From positions 310,001 to 374,000 of the forward strand of contig NZ_JMIH01000014.1 in the NCBI RefSeq assembly GCF_000714815.1: 64,000 bases of DNA, given 5' to 3'. This document shows positions 36,689 to 45,464 of this stretch, piece after piece. The DNA is from Anditalea andensis (GTDB lineage: Bacteria > Bacteroidota > Bacteroidia > Cytophagales > Cyclobacteriaceae). The stretch's first letter is position 1, and each line of letters opens with the position of its first letter. Made by a program: the position numbers and the translations under genes. Under the pieces are notes generated by a model, which was not told the DNA's origin, did no database searches, and was given only the letters and a program-made list of their open reading frames with translations.

Positions 36689-37495
36689 ATGGGTAAAAAT
36701 TTAATAGCCAGAAACAACATTAACCGGATAGGATCAGGGAGCCAAACCATTATGTTTGCACATGGATATGGCTGTGACCAACATATGTGGCGATACATCA
36801 CCCCGGCATTTGAAGAGGCCTATGACATTATATTGTTTGATCATGTCGGCTCGGGCAACTCGGATGAAAATGAATATAGGTTTGAAAAATACAATACACT
36901 GAAGGGATATGCTGATGACATCATAGAACTATGTGAAAACCTTGAACTCACTGAGGTCATATTTGTAGGACATTCAGTCAGCAGTATGATCGGTGCTCTG
37001 GCAGCGGCCAAAAGGCCAGAACTCTTTAAACAGCTGATCATGATAGGACCATCTCCGTGTTATATTAATGATGATAATTATTACGGTGGATTCTCCAAAG
37101 AGGACATTGATGAACTGATAGATACACTGGAAAGTAACTACTTGGGATGGTCTAGTTTAATTACACCTGTCATCATGGGAAATCCTGATAAGCCGGAGTT
37201 TACTGAAGAATTAAACAACAGTTTCTGCAGGATGAACCCAGAGATAGCTAAGCATTTTGCCAAAGTCACCTTCCTTGGCGATAACCGCCAAGACCTTTCA
37301 AAAATCACCACGCCAGTGCTCATCATACAATGCCACCCTGATGTAATAGCCCCGATAAAGGTAGGGCAATTTGTATATGGTAGTGTACAAAACGGCAGCT
37401 ATAAGCTGCTTGAGGTTTCAGGCCACTGTCCACACCTTACAGCTCCAGACCAGACTATACAGGCACTTAAATCTTATATAGAAAATTACAATTGA
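36689..37495 (+). CDS. RsbQ/KAI2-like alpha/beta hydrolase
   Basis: The 268-residue protein closely follows RsbQ of Bacillus and the plant receptors KAI2/D14. It has HGYGCDQHMW (oxyanion region), the nucleophile elbow VGHSVSSM with Ser 96, Asp 218 in CHPDVIAP, and His 249 in GHCPHLTAP. RsbQ works with a PAS-domain partner in energy-stress sensing and probably acts on a small hydrophobic ligand. The next gene, overlapping by TTGA, encodes a PAS histidine kinase, so it probably supplies the signal to that kinase. The N-terminus MGKNLIARNN is the usual short lead. Confidence 0.9.
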   Translation: MGKNLIARNNINRIGSGSQTIMFAHGYGCDQHMWRYITPAFEEAYDIILFDHVGSGNSDENEYRFEKYNTLKGYADDIIELCENLELTEVIFVGHSVSSMIGALAAAKRPELFKQLIMIGPSPCYINDDNYYGGFSKEDIDELIDTLESNYLGWSSLITPVIMGNPDKPEFTEELNNSFCRMNPEIAKHFAKVTFLGDNRQDLSKITTPVLIIQCHPDVIAPIKVGQFVYGSVQNGSYKLLEVSGHCPHLTAPDQTIQALKSYIENYN

Positions 37496-38616
37496 AGTCA
37501 AAATTCATCGAACATACGGAGGACCTGTATCAAAATGCCCCATGTGGATATCTGACCATGCTAGCAGATGGGGAGATAGTCAATATAAATAATACCTTAC
37601 TCTTCTGGCTCGGGTATAAGAGAGACGAAGTCCTTTATAAAAAAAGATTTCCTGATCTTTTGGGCATAGGCGGAAAGATGTACTATGAGACCCATATGAT
37701 GCCTTTGCTGCAGATGCAGGAAAAAGTGAAGGAAATAAATATGGAACTGAGGGGATCGGAAAAAAGAGTTGTCCCTGTCCTGATCAACGGCATAAAAGTC
37801 CAGGCCCAGGCAGGAGAAACCTTCTATAGACTTTCTATTATTGACATAACACAAAGAAAACAGTATGAAAAAGAATTATTGAAAGCCAGAAAAGAAGCAG
37901 AGGAAACCAATAAAAGACTGAGAGAAATCAATGAAGAACTGGAGCATTTTGCCTACACGGCTTCTCATGATCTTCAGGCACCTTTAAACAATATCGGTAG
38001 TGTCATCTCCCTTATAGAAAGAAAAAAACTTCTGCCCAAAGGAGAGGAAGGAGATGAGCTTTTTTCTATCATAGCCAGTAATACGCAACGCATGCGGACA
38101 ATGATCCATGATCTGCTAGAATATTCTAAACTGGATGGTAAAATCGGTGAATTGGTTCATATATCTCTCAGGGAGACCAGTTTTCTCGCCATGGAGATGC
38201 TAAATGAAGAAATCTCCAAAAATGGAGCAAAGTTTACTATAGAAGAACTTCCTATTATCCATGGAAATAAATCCCAAATTACCAGATTGTTTTTAAACCT
38301 TTTTTCCAATGCTATTAAGTATAGGAAGGCAGAACCTCCACAGATCCATGTCAGCTTTAAAGAAGAAAGAAATTTCTTCACAGTGTTTGTACAGGATAAT
38401 GGGACTGGATTCGAACAGAAATACGATAAGAAAATATTTAACTTTATGGAAAGGCTTCATTCTCATGATGAAATAGCAGGTACGGGGATTGGATTATCTG
38501 CCTGTAAAAGGATAGTGGACAAACATGGAGGAAGCATAGGTGTCTCTTCTGTACCGGGAGAAGGCAGTACTTTTTACTTTACATTACCAAAAAACCTTGA
38601 TACTGCCTCCTCATGA
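37492..38616 (+). CDS. PAS domain sensor histidine kinase, partner of the RsbQ-like protein
   Basis: The 374-residue cytosolic kinase has an N-terminal PAS domain (about 8-125, APCGYLTMLADGEIVNINNT), a coiled linker, a HisKA domain with phospho-acceptor His 159 (YTASHDLQAPLNN), and a HATPase domain (LFLNLFSNAIKY N box, VQDNGTGFE, GTGIGLSACKRIVDKHGG G box). No membrane segment is present. The TTG at 37492 overlaps the stop of the hydrolase gene as TTGA; later starts would cut into the PAS domain. No response regulator gene is adjacent. Confidence 0.9.
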   Translation: MKSKFIEHTEDLYQNAPCGYLTMLADGEIVNINNTLLFWLGYKRDEVLYKKRFPDLLGIGGKMYYETHMMPLLQMQEKVKEINMELRGSEKRVVPVLINGIKVQAQAGETFYRLSIIDITQRKQYEKELLKARKEAEETNKRLREINEELEHFAYTASHDLQAPLNNIGSVISLIERKKLLPKGEEGDELFSIIASNTQRMRTMIHDLLEYSKLDGKIGELVHISLRETSFLAMEMLNEEISKNGAKFTIEELPIIHGNKSQITRLFLNLFSNAIKYRKAEPPQIHVSFKEERNFFTVFVQDNGTGFEQKYDKKIFNFMERLHSHDEIAGTGIGLSACKRIVDKHGGSIGVSSVPGEGSTFYFTLPKNLDTASS

Positions 38617-38625
38617 CTTTCACCC

Positions 38626-38656
38626 AGGACTATACCCAGGGTGTAGCCATAGTCCT
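38626..38656. terminator. Possible hairpin between convergent genes
   Basis: AGGACTAT (38626-38633) and ATAGTCCT (38649-38656) form an 8-bp stem with a 15-nt loop after the kinase gene and before the thiL stop. There is no T run, so termination is uncertain. Confidence 0.3.
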
Positions 38657-38697
38657 TATCCATACCTGTCTCTGTAATACCTTTATATAATAATTGC

Positions 38698-39729
38698 CTA
38701 AAAATGCTTCCACCCCTGAGCCTTTAGCTCCACTGCTGTTTCGCTTTTAGTCACCATATATTTGCCTTCATCCGCATTGGTCACATGGCCAATAAAATGG
38801 ATATCGGGATGCTTTTCCAGTTTGGAGAAATCTTCCTGACTGATGGTAAATAGCAGTTCATAATCTTCCCCTCCATTCAATACGCAGGTAATCGGATCCA
38901 GCCCAAATTCCACAGCTGTATCAAAGGTCTGCTTGTCTATAGGCAGCTTGTCCTCATAAATCAGGACTCCCACATTGGAGGCCTTACAGATATGGAACAG
39001 CTCCGAAGCCAGTCCGTCAGATATATCGATCATACTGGTAGGGATTACCTCCAGATCCCTTAGCTCGTGGATGATATCCATTCTGGCATCCGGTTTTAAC
39101 TGCCTACCTGTGATGTAGGCATATTTTTCTAGATCTGGTTTCATATCCGGATTGGCAAGGTATACCTGTTTTTCCCTTTCCAATACCTGTAGGCCTATTA
39201 ATGCCCCACCAAGATCGCCCGTAGCGCATATGATATCATTGACCTTCGCACCTGATCGGTATACTACTTGGTCTATTTTTGCCTCCCCTATTGCCGTGAT
39301 GGATATGGCCAGACCCGAACGAGAGGATGTAGTATCTCCTCCTATTACGTCTACATGGTATTGCTCCGCTGCTGCATTTATACCTTTATACAAAGCTTCT
39401 ACTGCTTCCACAGAAAACCTGTTGGACAGAGCGATGCTTACCGTTATCTGTTTAGGGATGGCGTTCATTGCCGCCACATCAGACACATTTACCGCCACAG
39501 CTTTAAAACCAAGGTGCTGCAGAGGCGCATAGGAAAGGTCAAAATGCACCCCTTCCATAAGCAGGTCGGTAGTCACTACTTTCACCTTGCCGGAACCGGC
39601 ATCGAGCACTGCAGCATCATCGCCTATGCCTTTGATGGTGCTTTGATGTTTTACTTTTATATTTTTATTTAACCGGTCGATCAGGCCAAATTCACCCAAA
39701 TCACCTATTTCTGTTCTTTTTTCTTCCAT
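38698..39729 (-). CDS. thiL: Thiamine-monophosphate kinase
   Basis: The 343-residue enzyme phosphorylates thiamine monophosphate to the diphosphate. It shows the ThiL markers: GEFGLIDRL, IKGIGDDAAVLD, TTDLLMEGVHF, the substrate segment DVIGGDTTSS, and ATGDLGGA. GGEDYELLFT comes toward the C-terminus. The ATG at 39729 matches the family N-terminus. A longer frame to 39813 has no family support and runs across a palindromic repeat. No TPP riboswitch is visible upstream. Confidence 0.93.
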   Translation of the reverse strand: MEEKRTEIGDLGEFGLIDRLNKNIKVKHQSTIKGIGDDAAVLDAGSGKVKVVTTDLLMEGVHFDLSYAPLQHLGFKAVAVNVSDVAAMNAIPKQITVSIALSNRFSVEAVEALYKGINAAAEQYHVDVIGGDTTSSRSGLAISITAIGEAKIDQVVYRSGAKVNDIICATGDLGGALIGLQVLEREKQVYLANPDMKPDLEKYAYITGRQLKPDARMDIIHELRDLEVIPTSMIDISDGLASELFHICKASNVGVLIYEDKLPIDKQTFDTAVEFGLDPITCVLNGGEDYELLFTISQEDFSKLEKHPDIHFIGHVTNADEGKYMVTKSETAVELKAQGWKHF

Positions 39730-39748
39730 GGTATTTTTATGCAGTGGC

Positions 39749-39789
39749 GTAGAGACGTGGGTTTTTAATGACCGTTTGGCGTCTCTACA
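39749..39789. repeat. REP-like palindromic element (GTAGAGACG type)
   Basis: GTAGAGACG (39749-39757) and CGTCTCTAC (39780-39788) are exact inverted repeats with a 22-nt spacer. Palindromes with GTAGAGACG arms are common dispersed repeats in several bacteria including cyanobacteria and Bacteroidota, as I recall. Only one copy is visible in this window, between thiL and methylmalonyl-CoA epimerase genes. Confidence 0.55.
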
Positions 39790-39842
39790 TAGTGATTTCA
39801 ATACTTTGTGCAAAATTACGGTTTAAAAAGACAAAGTGGTAA

Positions 39843-40247
39843 TTAAGATCGCTTTTCCTGACACAATTCCACCAAAACCCCATTTGTAGAGCGGGGATGA
39901 AGGAAAACTACCAGCTTATTATCCGCCCCTTCTTTGGGGATTTCATTTAGAATTTCAAAACCCTCACTTTTTAGCCTTTCCATCTCTGCATGAATATCTT
40001 CCACCTCAAAGGCGATATGGTGTATCCCCTCTGATTTCTTTTCTATGTACTTGGCTATAGGGCTATCGGGTCTGGTAGCTTCCAGGAGTTCAAGCTTAGT
40101 TTCTCCTATCATAAAAAAAGAAGTGGCTACCCCCTCCCCTTCCACATTTTCTTCCTTATAATGCTCAGTACACAGAAGTTTTTTAAATAGCTCATTGGAG
40201 GATTTCAGGTTTTTGACCGCTATACCGAGGTGTTCGATTTTTCTCAT
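39843..40247 (-). CDS. mce: Methylmalonyl-CoA epimerase
   Basis: The 134-residue VOC/glyoxalase-fold protein interconverts the (S) and (R) forms of methylmalonyl-CoA. It has the metal ligands of the family in KIEHLGIAV (His 6) and EGIHHIAFEVED, and the tail FLHPRSTNGVLVELCQ. Length is normal. It supplies the mutase encoded by mutAB in the same window. It is divergent from the Fe-S carrier gene. Confidence 0.93.
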   Translation of the reverse strand: MRKIEHLGIAVKNLKSSNELFKKLLCTEHYKEENVEGEGVATSFFMIGETKLELLEATRPDSPIAKYIEKKSEGIHHIAFEVEDIHAEMERLKSEGFEILNEIPKEGADNKLVVFLHPRSTNGVLVELCQEKRS

Positions 40248-40340
40248 CTATAATTTTTGTATATTTGTCATTGAATCATTTCGAAGGTAAGCATGTTTTA
40301 CCTTTACTAAAATAAAATCTGCTGTTAAATAAACCGATAT

Positions 40341-40667
40341 ATGATCATAGTTTCAGATAAAGCTAAAGATAGGATCCTAGAATTGAAAAGAGAAGAAGGC
40401 CGCTCTGAGGAAGAAAATATCCGTGTATCTGTCAAAGGCGGTGGCTGTTCAGGCCTGATGTATGATTTGGGCTTTGATGGTAAAAAGGAGGATTCCGACC
40501 ATGTGTTTGAGGACAAAGGGGTTAAAATTATTGTAGATAGAAAAAGCCTGCTTTATTTGGCCGGAACCACTTTAGAGTTTACAGATGGTTTAAATGGCAA
40601 AGGTTTTCAGTTTGTCAATCCAAATGCATCAAGAACCTGCGGATGCGGGGAGAGTTTTTCTATATAG
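40341..40667 (+). CDS. A-type iron-sulfur carrier (HesB/IscA family)
   Basis: The 108-residue protein has all three family cysteines: Cys 36 in GGGCSGL and Cys 100 and 102 in TCGCGESF. It belongs to the IscA/SufA/ErpA group that accepts Fe-S clusters from a scaffold and delivers them to apoproteins. No other isc or suf gene is adjacent. A second, degenerate paralogue is encoded at 50528. A TATATTTG box at 40260-40267 could be its promoter, and a strong terminator follows the gene. Confidence 0.93.
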   Translation: MIIVSDKAKDRILELKREEGRSEEENIRVSVKGGGCSGLMYDLGFDGKKEDSDHVFEDKGVKIIVDRKSLLYLAGTTLEFTDGLNGKGFQFVNPNASRTCGCGESFSI

Positions 40668-40689
40668 TCCCCGCATTTTACTTTCATAA

Positions 40690-40728
40690 ATACCAAAAGC
40701 ACAATTACCCATGTGCTTTTGGTATTTT
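40690..40728 (+). terminator. Intrinsic terminator after the A-type carrier gene
   Basis: A perfect 14-bp stem (ATACCAAAAGCACA at 40690-40703, complement at 40712-40725) with an 8-nt loop is followed by TTTT. It separates the Fe-S carrier gene from susC. Confidence 0.85.
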
Positions 40729-40886
40729 AAAGTACACCAATATTAAAAAAATAGGTTAAATTTATATTTTTTATACAACCTTATTAAATAAAGGTTAATT
40801 TTTGTTAATTTTGAAAAATTTGTTAGCAGGAAAACTTACCACTCCTGTATTTGTATATTCAAAATTTATCACTCTACATTATTTAC

Positions 40887-43800
40887 ATGAAAAAAATTTT
40901 ACTAGGGGTAATAACATTTCTACTGCTGATTTCAGTGGATGTTTATGCCCAAACAAGGACGGTAACCGGCGTGGTAATATCAGGAGAGGATAACCTTCCT
41001 CTACCGGGTGTAAACGTAAGGGTTAAAGGCACCTCACGGGGTGCGATCACAGACTTAGATGGTAATTATTCTATCCAGGTAAGTGACCAAGAAACATTGG
41101 TCTTTTCCTTTGTGGGTTTTCTATCCCAGGAAGCCCCTGTAGGAAATAGGAGCTCTATCAATCTAACACTGGCTACCGATGCCAAAACGCTTGGAGAAGT
41201 AGTAGTAATAGGATATGGCAGTGTGGAAAGAAGGGAACTGACTGGTTCCGTAGGGTCTGTCAATGCCGAAGTAATCAGAGACGTACCTGCCTTGGGTATA
41301 GACCAGGCACTTCAGGGACGTGTAGCAGGTGTTCAGATCACCCAAAATTCTGGAACTCCAGGTGCGGGTATCTCCGTAAGGGTCAGAGGAGCGTCTTCCA
41401 TCTCTGCCTCCAACCAGCCTCTTTATGTAATTGATGGAGTTCCTATGACTACCGGAGATCAATCCCAATTGGGATTTGGTGGGCAGACGTCAAATGCTCT
41501 TGCCGATCTAAACCCTTCTGACATCGAGTCTATGGAGGTTTTGAAAGATGCAGCAGCTGCTGCAATATATGGCTCCAGAGCTGCAAACGGCGTAGTCCTT
41601 ATTACTACTAAACGTGGTACTAACCAAACTACCCAGATAAACTTCAATGTATATGGCGGATTTCAGCAGTTATGGAGGAAACCTGAATTTCTGGATCGAA
41701 GAGGATATCTTGACCTTATGAACGATGCTATTGGCGATTTTGTAGCTGAAGATTTTGAAATTAGCAGACAGGAAGTAACAGATGCTGATCTTTTGGAGTG
41801 GTATTATAATGGTCTTCCCTTTGATGAGACAGTAAATACAAATTGGATTGATCAAGTTACCCGTACCGCTCCCATCCAAAATTATGAAATAAGCCTTAGC
41901 GGAGGAAATGAAAAGACCAAATACTACCTTTCCGGAAACTATTTTGACCAACAGGGCACGGTGATTAATAGCCGTTTTAACAGAATGTCTACGAGGTTTA
42001 ACCTTGATCATCAGGTTAATGAAAGATTATCAATTTCATTTAACAGTGGCATAAGCAGGGCCGTACAAAACAGAATAGTTTCTGATAATACTTTAAATGG
42101 CCCATTTGCGAATTCACTTGCTGCCTCTCCGCTATGGCCGGTATATGACGATGCGGGCCAGTACACCAGGCCTCAGTTTTTCTATAGCAATCCCGTGGCA
42201 GAAGGAACAGAAAATGATGATGTCAACCAGTCTATTAGAATCTTCACCAATGCTTTGGCAACTTATAACCTAGCCGAAGGATTAAATATAAATGTAAGAG
42301 GTGCAGCAGACATCCTAAACTTTCAAGAAAGACGATATACACCTGATAATTTTCCAGGGAGTTCCTCCACAGCAGAGGGAGGATCAGCTTCTTTTGGAAC
42401 TAACAATCCCATAAAATGGGTAGCAGAGGCATTTGTAGACTATACTACTACCTTGAACGATGTACACAGCCTCAGTTTAGTAGCTGGTCACAACCGTGAA
42501 GAAAATATAATTTCCAGCTCCTTTGTCAGGGGGATCCAGTTTCCTGATGACCGTTTTAGATTTCTAGGCGGAGCTTCATTAGTGAATGAAGGAGATAACA
42601 ACCTGGTTTCCTGGGGTCTTGAATCCTATTTTGGAAGGGTAAATTATTCATATGATGAAAGATATTTATTGGCAGCATCTTTCAGAGCCGATGCTTCATC
42701 AAGATTTGGACCTAATAACAGATGGGGATATTTTCCCTCCGTATCTGCCGGGTGGAGGATTAATGAGGAAGGATTTATGGCAAATGCTGACGCCATCTCA
42801 GATTTAAAGGTAAGAGGTAGCTTTGGCTTAACAGGTAACCAAGAGATAGGTAACTTTGCCTGGAGAGGTTTGGTAGAATCAGGAAACTATCTTGGTACAG
42901 CTTCATTGGTCCCAAGCCAGTTAGGAAACCCTGACCTAAAATGGGAAACCACTTCTCAAACCGACATAGGCTTGGACATTGGATTATTTAATGGCAGATT
43001 GACCCTGATAGCAGATTATTATTATAAGTTAACGAGCGACTTGTTATTTTCAAGACCTATTCCTACCCAGAGTGGTTTTGGATCCTACCAATCTAACGTC
43101 GGATCTGTAGAAAACCGTGGGTTTGAATTTACTATTTCTACCGTAAATATAGACAGACCCGGTGGGTTAAACTGGAGAACAGATCTCAATCTATCCTTTA
43201 ACAGAAATAAAATCCTCGAACTGTATCAAAATGAAGACACTTTTTATGGTTTAGGAGGCAATTCTATGGTCCTGAGAGAAGGATATCCTATTGGTACTTT
43301 CTTTGGACTGATTGCAGATGGCGTGTTTGCCACTGAAGCTGATGTTCCTGACTCCAGGAGAGCTGTAGGAATACAAGCAGGGGACATGAACTTCAGGGAT
43401 ATAAATGGTGATGGAATCATTACTGATGATGATTTCACCATCATCGGTAATGCTCAACCTTTGTTCTTTGGTGGGTTTACTAATACCTTGAACTATCGGG
43501 GATTTGACCTTCAGTTATTTATGCAGTTTTCTTATGGTAATGAAATCTGGAATGCGGCTGGAAGTTACCAAGAAGGAATGTTTGCCAATTTTTTTGATGA
43601 CAACAATCGCGCGACGGTAAATAATAGATGGAGATCAGAAGAAAATCCCGGAGATGGACGCACACCTAGAGCCACAGTAGATATTGTTAATCGGAACAAT
43701 GACGCCAATACAACCAGATTTATAGAAGATGGCTCCTACCTGCGGGTGAAAAATTTGGTGTTGGGATACAGATTACCACAACCGATATTGGAAAGATTAA

Positions 43801-43976
43801 AGATGAGAAGCATTAGAGTTTATGCACAGGCTCAAAATCTTCTAACTTTCACAAACTATTCAGGATTTGATCCTGAAGTAAACTTTTCGGGAACATCTAA
43901 TACTACTCTTGGAGTAGATTTCTATACTTTCCCTCAGCCCAGAACCTTTACTTTCGGTGTAAACGTAGGATTTTAA
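40887..43976 (+). CDS. SusC/RagA family TonB-linked outer membrane protein
   Basis: The 1029-residue transporter has a Sec signal (MKKILLGVITFLLLISVDVYA, cleavage after about residue 21). A CarboxypepD_reg-like domain follows (TRTVTGVVISGEDNLPLPGVNV, GTSRGAITDLDGNY). The plug domain contains the SusC signatures GYGSVERRELTGSV, LQGRVAGVQITQNSG, and DVEVLKDAAAAAIYGSRAANGV-type MEVLKDAAAAAIYGSRAANG. The barrel ends in an aromatic residue (VNVGF). It takes up a nutrient, probably a glycan or peptide, with the SusD protein encoded 2 nt downstream. The ATG at 40887 is set by the signal peptide. Confidence 0.95.
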   Translation: MKKILLGVITFLLLISVDVYAQTRTVTGVVISGEDNLPLPGVNVRVKGTSRGAITDLDGNYSIQVSDQETLVFSFVGFLSQEAPVGNRSSINLTLATDAKTLGEVVVIGYGSVERRELTGSVGSVNAEVIRDVPALGIDQALQGRVAGVQITQNSGTPGAGISVRVRGASSISASNQPLYVIDGVPMTTGDQSQLGFGGQTSNALADLNPSDIESMEVLKDAAAAAIYGSRAANGVVLITTKRGTNQTTQINFNVYGGFQQLWRKPEFLDRRGYLDLMNDAIGDFVAEDFEISRQEVTDADLLEWYYNGLPFDETVNTNWIDQVTRTAPIQNYEISLSGGNEKTKYYLSGNYFDQQGTVINSRFNRMSTRFNLDHQVNERLSISFNSGISRAVQNRIVSDNTLNGPFANSLAASPLWPVYDDAGQYTRPQFFYSNPVAEGTENDDVNQSIRIFTNALATYNLAEGLNINVRGAADILNFQERRYTPDNFPGSSSTAEGGSASFGTNNPIKWVAEAFVDYTTTLNDVHSLSLVAGHNREENIISSSFVRGIQFPDDRFRFLGGASLVNEGDNNLVSWGLESYFGRVNYSYDERYLLAASFRADASSRFGPNNRWGYFPSVSAGWRINEEGFMANADAISDLKVRGSFGLTGNQEIGNFAWRGLVESGNYLGTASLVPSQLGNPDLKWETTSQTDIGLDIGLFNGRLTLIADYYYKLTSDLLFSRPIPTQSGFGSYQSNVGSVENRGFEFTISTVNIDRPGGLNWRTDLNLSFNRNKILELYQNEDTFYGLGGNSMVLREGYPIGTFFGLIADGVFATEADVPDSRRAVGIQAGDMNFRDINGDGIITDDDFTIIGNAQPLFFGGFTNTLNYRGFDLQLFMQFSYGNEIWNAAGSYQEGMFANFFDDNNRATVNNRWRSEENPGDGRTPRATVDIVNRNNDANTTRFIEDGSYLRVKNLVLGYRLPQPILERLKMRSIRVYAQAQNLLTFTNYSGFDPEVNFSGTSNTTLGVDFYTFPQPRTFTFGVNVGF

Positions 43977-43978
43977 TT

Positions 43979-45340
43979 ATGAAAAGATTTAATAACTTAT
44001 ATAAATACATACCGGGATTATTACTCCTTATAGGAATATCCTGTGATACATTAGATCAGGAACCGGTAAATCAAATACCAGTGGAAGGGGCCATAGTTTC
44101 ATCAAGAAACGCAGAAAGAGCCCTACAAGGAATGTATGATGATATGCAGTCCGATAACTATTACGGATTAAGATACCTATATTATCAAGATACCTATACC
44201 GATAATCTTCAACATTCAGGTACTTTTAATACGGATCAAGAAGTCAGTGCTAGGAGAATAAACCCCTCTAATCTGCAGATAAGGAATACCTGGCAATCCA
44301 TGTATGAGGTAATCCGTAATGCAAATTTTGTTTTATATTCTTTGCCAAATTTAATAGATGCCACTCCTGACCAGCTTATAGCATTTGAAGCTGAGGCCAG
44401 ATTTGTCAGGGCATTGGTTTATTATGACTTGGTTAAGGTATTTGACGGGGTACCTTTGGTCACCAGCTTTACCGACAGGATTGAAAACATCGATTTCCAA
44501 GGACGTGCTTCTGTGGATGAAATATATGATTTTATCATCGCTGAACTTCTGTTTGCCGAGCAGAATCTTGTAGCTATATCTTCGACTCCCTATAGAGCTA
44601 AACCAATGGCTGCTACTGCCCTATTGGCTAGAGTCTATTTACAGTCCGGTCAAAACGACCTTGCTGCCCAAAAAGCTACTGAAGTTATCGAAAGTGGAGA
44701 TTATGCTTTACAGACCAACTATAGAGACCTTTTCACTGTACAGGGAAATTCAGAAATGGTACTTGAGTTGAGTTTTACTAATGTAGATGGGGATCAAAGT
44801 CTACTGGCAATATCCTCTGACCCAGCTACTGGAGGTCAGAAATTTTATTTGAGACCAGCCTTTTTTAATCTGTTTGCCGAATCGGCTGAAGAAGGTGACA
44901 CCCGGTTTGCTGCTTCTGTCCTTCAAGAGGATAGACTGAGGGTGTTCAAATATTTCCGTTCAGCTACTAATGACGACCATGTTCCACTTATCAGATTGGC
45001 AGAAATGTATCTGATCAGAGCTGAGGCCAATGCGCGTATTGGAGGTCTATTAGGACTGACTACGGTATCTATTGTAAACGATATAAATGTAATCAGATCA
45101 AGGGCTAGGTTAGCCCCTTTGCTGCTAACGGACATCCCTACCACTGAAGATGCTCTTACCGAAATACTAATACAGAGAAGATTTGAATTTGCATTTGAAG
45201 GTCATCGATTTTCAGATTTAAAAAGATTTGGACTTGCAGCAGATCTTTTCCTCCCTGCTGAAGCATTTAGAGTAGTGTGGCCTATTCCGTTTCAGGAAAT
45301 GGAAGTAAACAATAATCTAATACAAAATCCTGGTTATTAA
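43979..45340 (+). CDS. RagB/SusD family nutrient-binding lipoprotein
   Basis: The 453-residue lipoprotein has a lipobox ending GISC (Cys 22), followed by DTLDQEPV. It contains the SusD-like TPR regions (FVRALVYYDLVKVFDGVPLV, TALLARVYLQSGQNDLAAQKATEVI) and the C-terminal RRFEFAFEGHRFSDLKRFG. SusD binds substrate at the mouth of SusC. No glycoside hydrolase, peptidase or anti-sigma factor gene is close, so the substrate is open. Confidence 0.95.
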   Translation: MKRFNNLYKYIPGLLLLIGISCDTLDQEPVNQIPVEGAIVSSRNAERALQGMYDDMQSDNYYGLRYLYYQDTYTDNLQHSGTFNTDQEVSARRINPSNLQIRNTWQSMYEVIRNANFVLYSLPNLIDATPDQLIAFEAEARFVRALVYYDLVKVFDGVPLVTSFTDRIENIDFQGRASVDEIYDFIIAELLFAEQNLVAISSTPYRAKPMAATALLARVYLQSGQNDLAAQKATEVIESGDYALQTNYRDLFTVQGNSEMVLELSFTNVDGDQSLLAISSDPATGGQKFYLRPAFFNLFAESAEEGDTRFAASVLQEDRLRVFKYFRSATNDDHVPLIRLAEMYLIRAEANARIGGLLGLTTVSIVNDINVIRSRARLAPLLLTDIPTTEDALTEILIQRRFEFAFEGHRFSDLKRFGLAADLFLPAEAFRVVWPIPFQEMEVNNNLIQNPGY

Positions 45341-45362
45341 ACCACATCTTAATATTGCCATT

Positions 45363-45394
45363 AAAGACTATCTTGCTTGAGATAGTCTTTTTTT
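45363..45394 (+). terminator. Intrinsic terminator after susD
   Basis: A perfect 10-bp stem (AAAGACTATC, 45363-45372, and complement 45381-45390) with an 8-nt loop is followed by a T run of the plus strand. Confidence 0.85.
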
Positions 45395-45427
45395 ATGCGC
45401 AGTATCGCTTAGTTGGCACGCATTTGT

Positions 45428-45435
45428 TACATTTG
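45428..45435 (+). promoter_or_regulatory. -7 box of gcvT
   Basis: TACATTTG matches TAnnTTTG and lies 30 nt before the gcvT ATG. A TTG at 45413-45415 is nearer than the usual 19 nt, so the -33 box is uncertain. Confidence 0.45.
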
Positions 45436-45464
45436 TATTTTTATGCTTAAACTTTAACCCAAAT

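Noticed and set aside
39730-39813. Extended N-terminus of thiL
   Set aside because: The frame is open but crosses the palindromic repeat and has no family match; the ATG at 39729 fits ThiL.
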